A DNA stretch of 64,000 nucleotides, taken from the NCBI GenBank assembly GCA_019915015.1, contig JAHBBC010000010.1, forward strand, positions 310,001 to 374,000, read 5' to 3'. The DNA comes from Auriscalpium vulgare (lineage: Eukaryota > Basidiomycota > Agaricomycetes > Russulales > Auriscalpiaceae). Within the stretch, counting starts at the first letter, position 1. Every line of letters starts with the position of its first letter. Shown here in pieces: positions 1 to 9,736 of this stretch. Both the position numbers and the translations under genes were made by a program. A model generated the notes under the pieces. The model saw nothing but the letters and a program-made list of their open reading frames with translations, was not told the DNA's origin and made no database searches.

Positions 1-29
1 GGTCCCAGCGTCCAAACTTCGCTCCACCG

Positions 30-1467
30 TTAACTCGTACGCTTGGTGAAAGTCTTTAACTCGTACGCTTGGTGAAAGTCTTCTCCCAAGAGGATAGGCA
101 CGGACATATTAGATACTACATAGGCTTCCACCTCCAATTGAAGTTCTCTCCCGTCGACGGTACGAACGTAAATGGGGAGCATGACGTATCCATGTAAAGA
201 TGCTTCCTTAGCCGTTAATTGCACAAGTTTTAACTTCAATCCTTGTCTTAGAGCAGGCGGATTAACCAATTGATTGTATGTAGCCTTGGAGAGAAGCGAG
301 ATGTCCGCGCAGGAGTCCAACCGTAAATCGCATATAGGCCCGGTCGGAGCCATGATTTGGCCTCTCATGGACACTACGGACACTCCCACAGCTGACATTC
401 CTGGAATAGAGGTGCGTTTCCTCTTCAATTTAATGGTCTCCAGCTCCGGAGTCTCCGCCTGCAACGCTTCAACCTCTTCCATCAGACCCCCGTCTCTGGG
501 ACTGGATCCTCCGTTCTGTCGTAGCTGAACATAATACTCGTCTTCGATCTCTTCCACTGAAGGAGAAGGCCTCCGCACAACGTTCTCGAGGCTTCCTCGA
601 GCGTGTGCCGTCAGCACTTCTCTCCTGGTCGGAGCTTCTTGTTCGTCCTCGTTACCTCGTTTACTAGAGTCACTTCCTCTAGTCTCGTGTTCGGCTTCCG
701 AACACGCACGCTCACGAGCAACGATATAAGCGGAAGAAATCGCTTCCATTAGGTAAGACTCATACAAAGTATTATACATGAGCTCATCCTCGGGGGTCCT
801 ATCCGTTTCTAACCCTGCACTCAACAAGTTGACCTCTCTCTTTTTCGCGTAAGTCGGCCAATGAGGACACTCTTTATCCCAATGGTGCTTACTTCCGCAC
901 AGCTTGCACGGCGAGGGAGGTGGCTTTATCAGAGACTTTGTCCCGTCAGCCTTGGGAAACGGATAACCTCCTTTCGGAGGAGCTCTCTGCCGCTTGACTA
1001 GCGTGGCGAAGACCTGCGCGGTTACCGCAGGGTCAATTTCGTCCGGAGCGTTAAGATTTTCCTCATCGTCTTCATTTATTATCGGAAAATCGACTTCTTT
1101 GGCTTCCTCTCCGTTGCCCGACGCGAGATGTACAGAAGCTTGCCCTCTATTGGGGCGACTGCGAAACGTTCTGGGGCGAAATGGTCTGGCGTTTTCCTCA
1201 CGAATAGCTTGCCGAATCAGCTGCGGTATCTCATCTTTAGACACTAGGTCACTAGTACTGCGGGAGGCGGCGATTAGAGCGAGAGCATTGTCTTGGGCTC
1301 GCTGCGTAAGATCATCTGTACTCTGCGGCAATGGAACGTTGAGCGTAGTCATCCAACTAGAGGGTACGTTGCGAATAACGATTTGAGCTTCTTCGGGACC
1401 TCCCAAGTGCGTGTTCAAAAGAGCTCGCGCGTACATGATACGGCGTTGAAGGTAGTCTTTACGATTC
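30..1467 (-). pseudogene. Retroelement gag C-terminus, zinc knuckle and aspartic protease
   Basis: The frame is open from the exon-like start at 1467 to a TAA at 30-32. It begins with a gag C-terminal motif (RRIMYARALL). A CCHC zinc knuckle follows (CKLCGSKHHWDKEC, about 180 residues in), then an acidic linker. A retropepsin-like fold comes last, with the catalytic triad seen as DSC (LRLDSCADIS) rather than DSG/DTG, and the flap-side motif VPILLGEDF. The Cys in place of Gly is odd and may be a decay change. The stop is caused by the 26-bp duplication at 31-82; beyond it the original frame continues to the edge. It continues the gag of 1950-4450. Confidence 0.75.
31..82. repeat. Exact 26-bp tandem duplication (31-56, 57-82)
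   Basis: The two copies are identical. Because 26 is not a multiple of three, the second copy shifts the protease frame, which then repeats FHQAYEL-like codons out of phase and meets TAA at 30-32. Read with one copy only, the minus-strand frame stays open past base 1. Confidence 0.9.
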
Positions 1468-1949
1468 CTATGAATCGTTGCTTATGTCATCTACATCCAG
1501 CTTTTTTTCGACCCATATAACGACAGTCTGTGTCGCCTTTTTTGGAAATTCACTCCCACGCTTTGTCCACTCGCGCTTTCAGCTCCCTCACCAGCCTCAC
1601 GTCTACTCGGGATGATACACTCACTGTACACATATTGTTGCCTATAAAGTATTCCACACACACAGTAATATTACTAGGATTGAGCGTATAGAACAGCAGA
1701 GCGTATAGAACAGCAGAGCGTATAGAACAGCAGAGCGTATAGAACAGCAGAGCGTATAGAACAGCAGAGCATATAGAACAGCACGATTGCTAGCAAGAGA
1801 TGATGACGTCATTCCGGCTATTAAATTGCATTTAAAACCCGAAATGATGTCATTGCTCTTGAGCTCAAAGCGCAGGGCAAAGATGTCAAATAAAGTAGTC
1901 TGTTACATATTCTTCCAATTTGAGAAGATTATTGAACCCCGTATTGCAC
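1468..1949 (-). other. 482-bp intron-like or inserted segment inside gag
   Basis: The gag frame stops inside this segment (TGA near 1886) and resumes at 1467. On the minus strand the segment begins GTGCAA after CCAG (1950) and ends TTCATAG before GAATCG (1467). Removing it joins the two frames without a shift. The word GAATCGT occurs at both edges (1472-1478 and 1953-1959), so a small insertion with a target duplication is an alternative to an intron. It contains the 17-bp repeats at 1682-1783. Confidence 0.5.
1682..1783. repeat. 17-bp tandem repeat, six copies
   Basis: The unit GAGCGTATAGAACAGCA is repeated six times without spacers; the last copy has one change (GAGCATATAG). It lies in non-coding sequence within the intron-like segment. 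Confidence 0.9.
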
Positions 1950-4450
1950 CTGGAATCGTACTGCCGCGCTATGCGTCGGCCCACTCCCAGCAAGTCTGGC
2001 ATTTCCCGTTCGTGGCCCTTTTGCCGGAAGAACATTTCCGTAAATTCCATGTTTCGCTCTAGCTGCCACTGCCGGCCCAAGAATACGGACTTGAGTCCAT
2101 GGAGCCAATTCAGATGATTGGTCATCATATAGGCCTTCATGCACCTAGACACCTGAATCCACCACTTCTTTACCCGCGAATTGTCGGTCAATTGGGTCCA
2201 TAGCCAACGTCCCATAGCCGCGGGCAAGGAGTCATTCATCATAGCGAGTTCTTGGACGTCTGCGAAGTACGCTATAGCCGTGAGCTTATTTCCGTCCCAG
2301 CTCGGCAAATGATCAGGTCGTAATTCCTCCTTCAGTCGTGGACCCATATTTGGATTGCCTTGCGGGAATCCGTACCATTGCCAGGGTAAACCCCAACCAG
2401 GAGGCGGTCCTCCACCTCCTGGCAGTCCGTAAGGTCCACCCGGAGGCATTCCTCCGGGCATTCCTGGGTATCCCCCAGGCGGACCTCCACCTCCCGGTGG
2501 TCCATGATATCCTCCTCCTCCTCCAGGCATCCCAGGAAACCCGCCGGGCGGCCCTCCGCCCGGAAATCCTGGTGGTCCACCTGAAGGTCCATTTCCCGAT
2601 CCTCCTCCTCCGAAGGGAGGCCAATTCGGAGGTCCTCCTCCGGGTGCGCCTCCGCTTGGTTGTCCCGCTGAGGGATTATAACCCGGAAGGTTTCTCGAAG
2701 GTTCTTTGGGAAGAGGATCAGGTTTCGAAGGAGAGTTATTTACACCTAAATCCCGCCGAGAGGTAAAGGGGAAACTACTGCCCCACGGTGGAGTGTGATT
2801 CCGTCCGTCAGAATGTATGGGCGAGTTACGGGGCCATTCTCCTTTGATTAGAGGAAGAGAAGTCGAAGGGCCAGGATGGGAGTACTCTCTGTTGTCTTTA
2901 GCGAGTCGTTTATCCCAGGGCACTCGCTCATCGAAATTGACCGTACGTTCGGCTCGCGTGACATGGTCAGCGGGGACAACTCTTGTCGTCCCTCGTAGGT
3001 GCGGCGGAGTCTGACGATCCAGATTTGCTATGGGCTGAGTTTCTACTCCCATGGCCGCTAAGGAGAACGCGGGTTGCGCGGAATGTTTAGAGTATAAGTT
3101 CCTTCTATATGGCATGGCCGAAATGTTCCCGTTGTCCGCGTATCCCTCAGGAGCGAGATATGTAGCCACTTCTCTAGAGGAAGTCCCTGTCTCCAGAGTC
3201 GTGTGCGCGTGTGTTTCTTCTGCGACGTTCCGGACCCCAGTAGGGAGAGGATCCGATCCTGGGATGTCTCCAGGAAGTCCTAGCCCTTGCGTAACATCGC
3301 TTTGAGCGATGATTGGCTGAGCGACCGTGCGCAGCGGGGTGTACGGTAAGACTTGCGACACATATGAAGACGATGGTTTGTTGACTTGCTCAAAGAATTC
3401 TCCGGCTTTGCGAAACGGAGGGTGTTCTGCTCCTTGAAGGTATAAGGGTGCAGGTAGAGAAGAGCGAGGTCTTCCGGCAGCTCCTACAGCGAAACTTTCG
3501 TATCTAGTAGGTTCTTCCTCCATCGTATCCTCCGTCATTCTTCCTTTTCCTTTACCCTTATTTCCCTGATCTGAGGCTTCCTCAGACACGCCTCGTACAC
3601 GAGGTGGGGTCGTAAGAGTAACTTGACGAGGAGAAGGAGCCAGAGTTCTAGGAGGTGGCTCGGATTCCGCGGCTATGACTTCGTCGAGAAAATTGTCCGG
3701 AAGAGGCCATAATTCATGAGGTAAGGCCTGCGCATTCGTCTGTAGCAGTTCCAGGATGAACTGGTCTATGCGTCCACGCAGAGCCGGCCGTTGCAAGTAT
3801 TCCTTAAGAGCGTTGAGAGTATTGCTCCCGTCGATCCGTTTCGTTTCTGACCGAGAGGTGGTCGCCGGGGAAGCGATCCTGACTGAACCCACGATTTCCT
3901 CACGCGCCTTTTCTATGTGTCAAACCGCCAGAGAAAGTCGGTGAGCGAGAATTTCCCAAGCTAAGTCGAGTTCGTTCAATGTACGGGTCCCCCGTAGAGC
4001 GACTATGAGATGATTGTCGTAATCAATAACGTAGCTAGGTCTGGGGGGATCCAGTAACGCGTAGAGTTGGGCGAGTAAATCCTGTAGATCCGATATTACA
4101 CCAATAGCCGGCCACAGCGCGTTAGACTTCAGAGAATATTGCTCGGACCCTACGGGCAACAAGGGTCCGTCTCTCAAGATGTATTTATTTGACAGTGGGG
4201 CTCCAATCAAGGCTTCGACGCGTGATTCCAGCGACGGTTCGTAGTCATTGGGAGGCGTCCTGAATCTAGCGTAGATACCTTCTGCGATCTCAGCTCGAGA
4301 AGCACTGTCCAAGTCGGCATCTTCAGTGTGCGGCGCAGGCGGGGGTCGAGACTGAGGTTTCACCTCTCCTGTTCGTCTAGGAGTGAAAGAGTAATCCAAA
4401 GTTGCAGCTCTGGACGGAGTCTGCATGTAACTTTGGTCTGGCAGCGGCAT
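1950..4450 (-). pseudogene. Retroelement gag, N-terminal and capsid part, with in-frame TGA
   Basis: One long minus-strand frame runs from an ATG at 4450 to the intron-like boundary at 1950, interrupted only by TGA at 3920-3922. The two halves are exactly in phase (nine codons lie between the TGA and the next usable start), so this is a nonsense change, not two genes. The N-terminal part is Pro/Ser-rich. The middle (about 2390-2700) is a Gly/Pro-rich tract of PGG repeats. The C-terminal part has a gag capsid signature (MEFTEMFFRQKGHE, W-rich). CGA to TGA by CpG deamination would explain the stop, but the ancestral codon is not visible. Confidence 0.75.
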
Positions 4451-4879
4451 GCTGCCCTTGAAAATTGATTCCACTGAACCGGTCTTCGTGTCCTACGGCT
4501 TCCGGATGTGTCCACCTTTGAGACGCCTCTGTTGGGAGAGTCTCGAGATTCGGAGGTAGGACGAGGGAGAGACGGGTTCGAGGAGGAACCAAAGGTGTGC
4601 AGTCCTGTCGGTACGAGGCTTCCTCGTGTTGACAGACTTCCTTCGAGCACGGAAGGATGGAGGGCGAGAAGATCTCGCGTCACGCTCGTAGGCGTGGAGC
4701 CCGAACGGGAGCCCAGTCGGTAGGAGGCTTCCTCCTGGTGACGGGCTCGAGAGAGAGAAGGGCGAAGCGCCGACGGCCCAAGTACGTTGCGCGAGTGTGG
4801 TTCTGTGGGCGCACTCTAGCGCTCACGAAGCCGCGGGCGCGCGTGACTTGTCGCGTCGTCGCGTCGTCGATCTTGAGAG

Positions 4880-5484
4880 TCATCTAGCGACTTCCTGTTC
4901 TTCAGAGGAGAGACGAATGGAAAAGAGAAAGACGAGACGACGAAAAAGAGAAAAGAAAAGACACGTTGTATTATGAATGTTCGATGTCAGTGCTAATCGA
5001 GTTTAAATACATACAAGCTAATTCAAAGTCCGATCTATCTAATCTACTGACTACCGATCTACTGACCTCTTGCGCTGATACTACCGTTCTCGCCTACGCG
5101 TCCTTGACGTCCGTCACACTTTGAAAGTACACGGCTCAGACTTGGAGGGAGGGAGAAGCTGATAGAGAGGTTGGGAAGATATGGGGAATGTGTGGGGTGG
5201 ATAGGAAAGTCGTTTGATGACTGTGCAGCATAGACATGACTGTTTGGGGTGCATCTGTGGAGTATTTCGAGTGTTTCTTTGAGGTGGGTCTGATGATGGG
5301 CTGTGAAGACTGGACTTGGTCACGTGATGGTGTTTCAGAATAATCCGCATTTCGACATCCAAGGTCATGTGACTTCAGAAATGTCCGAAGTGGCTGAGCT
5401 GAAACACCAGAGGCTGCATCTCGACTTGACGAAAGTTCAAAAATTGAAGTGATATCCCCGCCCAGCGCAAAACCAGGCTTATCA
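4880..5484 (-). repeat. 5' LTR of the left-edge retroelement (lower boundary approximate)
   Basis: Read on the minus strand from 5484, the sequence starts TGATAAGCCTGGTTTTGCG and continues with TCACTTCAATTTTTGAAC. This matches the start of the LTR copies at 14850 (plus) and 44364 (minus), while the sequences upstream of 5484 diverge between copies. A TATA-like GTATTTAAACTC lies near 5000 (minus). The 3' end of the LTR and the primer binding site were not resolved. Confidence 0.5.
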
Positions 5485-6592
5485 GCGCGTTGCACCACCG
5501 CCGCACCACCACCGCGTCTCTCGCTGAGGCTCTCCAAGTCTTTGCTTTGTAGTTGAGCTGGGGTTACAAAAAAAAATCCAGTGATCTTAAAATATGTCCC
5601 AATGCATACCCTCAAATTTTTGTAGCTTAGCAGTAGAGTATTATTCCCACAGGATATTGCTTAATGGTAGTGAGTAACACAGGCTCAGCCAACATTGCTT
5701 CCCTCAACCTCCATACCGGCAGTCTCCAAAAGGGCATGCACATCTGACAAAAGTCATGAGCTCTCGGACCATGGTGCATGCCGGCTCTGTCACCACACCG
5801 CAACTGCCCTTGACATGAAAGGTCATTGCCTTCTGAATAGCACCCTTGATGGCAGCTGATGTTGCCTTTCCGGCCCTGCGGAGCTTCATGTTGAGTGTCT
5901 TTATCTTCCGCCTGAGCTTAGCCTTGCCAGGCGAAGATGCCCGATCGTCCGAGCCTCTCGCAGTCAGAGCCAGAGAGGATGCATGGTCGGAGGACATTGG
6001 AAAGACAAAAGAAACAATGGCAGTGTCGTGTCAAATGGTGCGGACAATGTGAGAGAGTCATGCAATGGTCAGACGATGAGGAACACGGCGGGGGACGATG
6101 TTGAGTGAACGATCAGACCTGTCAAAAGACAAAGGGAGCGGCGCGTGAAACGATCCGCTCTGTCGTCGACTGTGGGAAACAGCGTCGGGGACCGCGGGGA
6201 CAGACAAGGTGCGCCATATCAAGCACGATAACGGTGGTCCGATGACGGGAGCACGAGGATGCACCTTCCGATTGCGAATGTTCGGGAGGCAACGCTTCTG
6301 ACTAGCGGAGTGGCTCGCCGCAAGTCAATTGCAAGACACGTTTGGGGTCGGAATAGTGACGCGTGTTGATAGACGCTAGGCTGCGTTGGCGGGGGTCGGT
6401 CAAGTCTGGAGCGCTGAGTTGGAGGGCGTCGGAGCAGTCAGGACAGTTGTGCGGACAATGCGTTAGCGGACAATGGGCGACTGGGGCGCTACTTGGATGG
6501 CGTGAGAGCACCGGAGCTGCGTAGCGCCGAGCGTGGCTGTCGTGCAACCGGGCTGTGCGCGTCTGATGGAAATCTGATGCGTCGTGACAGGC
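5485..6592. other. Stretch without a confident gene; one weak ORF at 5704-5997
   Basis: A 97-codon minus-strand frame at 5704-5997 has a Lys/Arg-rich helix-like segment followed by GVVTEPACTMVRELM. This recalls N-terminal pieces of Agaricomycete transposon-linked proteins, but I cannot assign it, and it ends abruptly. The rest (5998-6592) shows only short frames and nothing I recognise. Confidence 0.25.
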
Positions 6593-7440
6593 GTTGTCGT
6601 GCGGAAGCGTGTTTTAATACAAACTTCCTAATCAGAGGGACCTGGATTTTCTAAGTTCTCGAGGTCGCCTCTGTTGTTCGAAGGGTTTAGCCTGATGATC
6701 CTTGTGGTAGGGATGTGGTGTCCGCAACCGCACGTGTGACCTAAAAATAAACCGAAGATAAGCTGATCAAAAATAGACTCGAAGGTCTAAACTGAGAGAG
6801 ATAGGAAAAATACTATACGGCGAGGATTGGCGAGAGTGACGGTACGATGGAAAAAGATGAGAGCGAATGAGAGACGATAAGCAGGGGGCTGGCCGCGTAG
6901 AGCTAGACCGGGTATGAGTATGTGTCGACAACTGGTGTTGGCGACTGCGTGAATTCAAGAGGATTGCGATTGCGACTACTGACTGGATTGCGATTGCGAC
7001 TACTGACTGGATTGCGATTGCGACTACTGACTGGATTGCGATTGCAATTCACTGACTGGATTGCGATTGCGATTTACTGACTGGATTGCGATTGCGATTA
7101 CTGACTAGATTGCGACTGCGACTACTGACTAGATTTCAACAAGACGGCCGATGCTGGCTTGGCAAAATATGACTGTGATTGCGATTGCGACTTCTGATTA
7201 GCTTGCGACTGGATTGCAATTACTTGACTGAATTGCGACTGGATTGCGATTGCGACTACTGACTGATTGGTGTTGAGGTGCTAGCTTTAGAAGTAATGTT
7301 CCACTGAAAGTACCCGTCCGTCAAGGATCGAGGGTCCTTCCTTAAATACTATTCCAAAACTGTCTGACTAATACATGGCTATGTACAAAAGTGACTCATA
7401 CTGACTCTAAGTGACTCCTCCTGACTAGGTGGAATTTCAG
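6593..7440 (-). mobile_element. Solo-LTR-like repeat, minus orientation
   Basis: The reverse complement of about 7290-7440 (AGTCACTTTTGTACATAGCC, then a TATTTAAGGAAGGACCCTCG-type stretch) and of 6600-6700 (GAGAACTTAGAAAATCCAGG) matches the plus-strand repeat at 26597-27277. Matching blocks at both ends in the same order support one LTR family. No flanking gag or pol is seen. This copy is longer because of the minisatellite at 6958-7280. Ends are approximate. Confidence 0.6.
6958..7280. repeat. About 24-bp degenerate minisatellite
   Basis: Units of GGATTGCGATTGCGACTACTGACT recur roughly ten times. They are near-exact at 6960-7090 and increasingly degenerate to 7280. The array lies inside the LTR-like repeat and is absent from the related copy at 26.6-27.3 kb. 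Confidence 0.85.
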
Positions 7441-7879
7441 TTGGGGGGAGGACGAGCCGCGTGGAGCACAAGGGAGCGCCGCATGGAGGATTGCACAGTT
7501 CGCCAGCGAAGATCGCCAAACGGGATCCGCGGAGGACAAAAGGACTGAGTAAGCCAGCGGCACAGGAGGGCACCTATCGGGTGATTAGCGGACGGATCAC
7601 AAACCCAGGGCACCAGGGCGCGGCGGGCCGGACGACAAGGAGATGGCAGCAGCGATAAGGGCGAGAACAGCGAGGGATGAACGAGGACCGCCCCAGCCGG
7701 ATCAGGAGAGATCAGAACAAGCAGAGCGGCAGCAATTTAGAGCCGGACATTCGCTGAAACTCGCACGAGGCGTGCACGGGGCGGGACCTTGCGCGGAGAA
7801 CAGTGATGGGAACGGAAAAGCACAACTCAAGGTCTCTGCCAGAGACAGGTGTCATATTGGGGCAGTACAGCGCTATCTA
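7441..7879. other. Intergenic stretch, nothing recognised
   Basis: It is GC-rich sequence between the LTR-like repeat and the 3' end of the interrupted resident gene. No ORF longer than about 95 codons and no repeat was seen. Confidence 0.4.
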
Positions 7880-8557
7880 CTACTCGGCGATGGCACGCAG
7901 GGTGGCGGCCACAGCGGACGCGGCCAGTGACACCGAAGACGCCTGTATCTCCTCATCTTCCGGCGCCACCCCCAACTCTTCGGCGATCACGAGACCGACT
8001 TCGGTGTTCGACGCAGCGGAACTGTTGCTGGGACTGTAGGTAACCCCCAGGGGGCTGTATGACTCCCCTCCCTTGCCGTCAGAGAAATCGGATAGGTCGC
8101 CACCGAGCAACATCATGGCCACGGTGGACCCGGCGAACGGATCGGCAGCAGTGGCGGCCGCAGGAAGGCCGAGGAGGAAGTGGTGGTAGATGCGGCCACG
8201 CTCAATGAAAGCTATGAAACTGCGCTCGAGAATGACGACAGGCTCGGCAATAAGGTCGAGAAGGTAGGGGGCACGCGGCGCGGATACCGACCAGGGAGCG
8301 TAGGGCGGAATGGAAGCGATCCAAGCTGCTGGTGGACTCGGCCACGAAAGCTCCCAGCAACCAACCGCCGAGGCCAGCGAGATCATGATGCCGACCACGG
8401 GAGGCGCGCACGTTGAGTTGGGTAGTCAGCGAAGAGTGCTGGTCGACCGTGGCCAGTAAAACGCGGCTGCCCCCATCTGTATGATCAACGACAATGGCGG
8501 CTTGGGTCAGGACGCGGCGCAGGACGTCCGCGATGAACGACTGCATTCCGCGCGGGC
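7880..8557 (-). pseudogene. 3' part of a resident gene split by the KDZ transposon
   Basis: The minus-strand coding sequence begins at the transposon junction with GMQSFIADVLRRVLTQ. A likely short intron lies near 8240-8290. The frame then runs through FIAFIERGRIYHHFLLGLPAA to a stop at 7880. Removing the transposon and one 8-bp duplication joins this frame in phase to the 5' part at 22409-22961. The product is unrecognised: Ala/Leu-rich with an acidic C-terminus (APEDEE), no membrane signal I trust. The exon structure of the last third is uncertain. Confidence 0.55.
8550..8557. repeat. Left 8-bp target site duplication of the KDZ transposon
   Basis: GCGCGGGC immediately precedes the left inverted repeat. 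The identical 8-mer follows the right inverted repeat at 22409-22416. Eight-base duplications are reported for Zisupton-type members of the KDZ superfamily. Confidence 0.85.
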
Positions 8558-9427
8558 CACCTGATTGTACCTCTTACCTAAGGTAAGTAGCCGGGTCAGT
8601 CGTAGTGCTTTGGCCAGGCTAACTATCATTGTTAGCTCAATCCTGGCTGCGGCAGCACTTCCACCAGCACTCGCCCCCGGGGAGATAAAGAGATAAGGGA
8701 GATTGGGAGCAGGGGGCCAGATCATCGCCATTAACCACGTGCCCGCCCGGCTGCCGCCGTTCCCGCGCGTCTCGTCACCGGTGCCAACGGCCCCCGCCGC
8801 GCGCTAAGGGTCGTCGTCGCCGTCGTCGACGACGAGCTCGACCCTCCCCCCGTCCCCTCCCCTATATAGCAACATGTATATATCATTCGATTCGTATTTA
8901 CAAGGGGAACACGATGGCGTCGTTACCTAAGCAAGCGGGGGACGGGGGAAGGGAGCATTCACGAATCTCACGGGTGTCCGAAAACGAACCAAAACCACGT
9001 GCACGGAAGTATGCGGCGCCGGCGGCACAGCGGTTCCAGGTGTTTTGCCGAGGGATGCCGAGGCGCCTGTCCTCGGCGCCTGTCCCGCTCGCCGCGCCAA
9101 GGGTCGTCGTCGCCGTCGTCGACGATGAGCTCGACCCTTGCCCCCGTCCCCCCCCCTATGTAGCAACATGTATATATCATTCGATTCGTATTTACAAGGG
9201 GAACGCGATGGCATCATTACCTAAGCAAGCGGGGGACGGGGGAAGGGAGCATTCCTGAATCTCGCGGGCGCCCGAAAACGAACCAGAACCACGTGCACGG
9301 AAGTATGCGGTGCCGGCGGCACTGCGGGTCCAGGCACTTTGCCGAGAGATGCCGCGGCGCCTGTCCCCGGACCACCGGCACTTGTCCCGCTCGCCGCCGC
9401 CGTCGCCGCCGTCGTCGACGACGAGCT
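8558..9427 (+). repeat. Left terminal inverted repeat of the KDZ transposon
   Basis: It pairs with 21542-22408; the first 58 bases are identical by eye to the reverse complement of the right end. Near the tip lies CTTACCT-A-AGGTAAG (7-bp arms), and at about 8620-8650 a GCTAAC/GTTAGC hairpin. The inner two thirds hold about two copies of a 294-bp unit (AACATG at 8871 and 9165) with GC-rich GTCGTCGACGAC palindromes and CTATATAGCAACATGTATATA. An ORF at 8914-9258 is repeated exactly in the other arm and is probably not a gene. Confidence 0.9.
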
Positions 9428-9736
9428 TGCATTTGCTCCCTCATAGCTAGCACCTGTAAATTAGCTGATCTTTACTGCCCTGCAATATCATAGAATATAA
9501 CGTACCTCGAATGACTAAGTTTCAACAATGTCAACACGGTCACGTGTCCGGAAACTCGGTTTTCTTCACAAGTTGAGACGTCTTGAAGCTTCGTGTTGGA
9601 CGTGTTTCGACTGCTCCCTCTGCTTTCAGAGCACACAATGTACACTATTGCACACAGAGATGCCAAGAAATCAATTTATTTCACCCTTACGGGCCCACGT
9701 TATGCGCTACTGAGGGAGGTACAAGGGGGAAGCGGC
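9428..9736. other. Spacer between left inverted repeat and HMG-like gene
   Basis: About 310 bp, AT-richer than its neighbours, containing the 3' flank of the HMG-like gene. No further gene seen. Confidence 0.4.

Larger units (their letters stand above)
1..5484 (-). mobile_element. Ty3/gypsy-like LTR retroelement, 5' portion, degenerate, runs off left edge
   Basis: Read on the minus strand, the order is LTR (upper end 5484), leader, gag, zinc knuckle and aspartic protease. Reverse transcriptase and integrase would lie left of base 1. The LTR start (minus strand, from 5484 downward) resembles the starts of the LTR copies at 14850 and 44364, so at least three relatives share the window. The element is broken by a TGA at 3920-3922, a 482-bp insert at 1468-1949 and a 26-bp duplication at 31-82. 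The element type is inferred from domain order; reverse transcriptase is not visible. Confidence 0.75.

Noticed and set aside
8914..9258. 114-codon frame in the left inverted repeat, repeated exactly at 21708-22052 on the minus strand
   Set aside because: It results from the duplicated GC-rich arms and a 294-bp internal repeat; no domain and its end repeats its own start.
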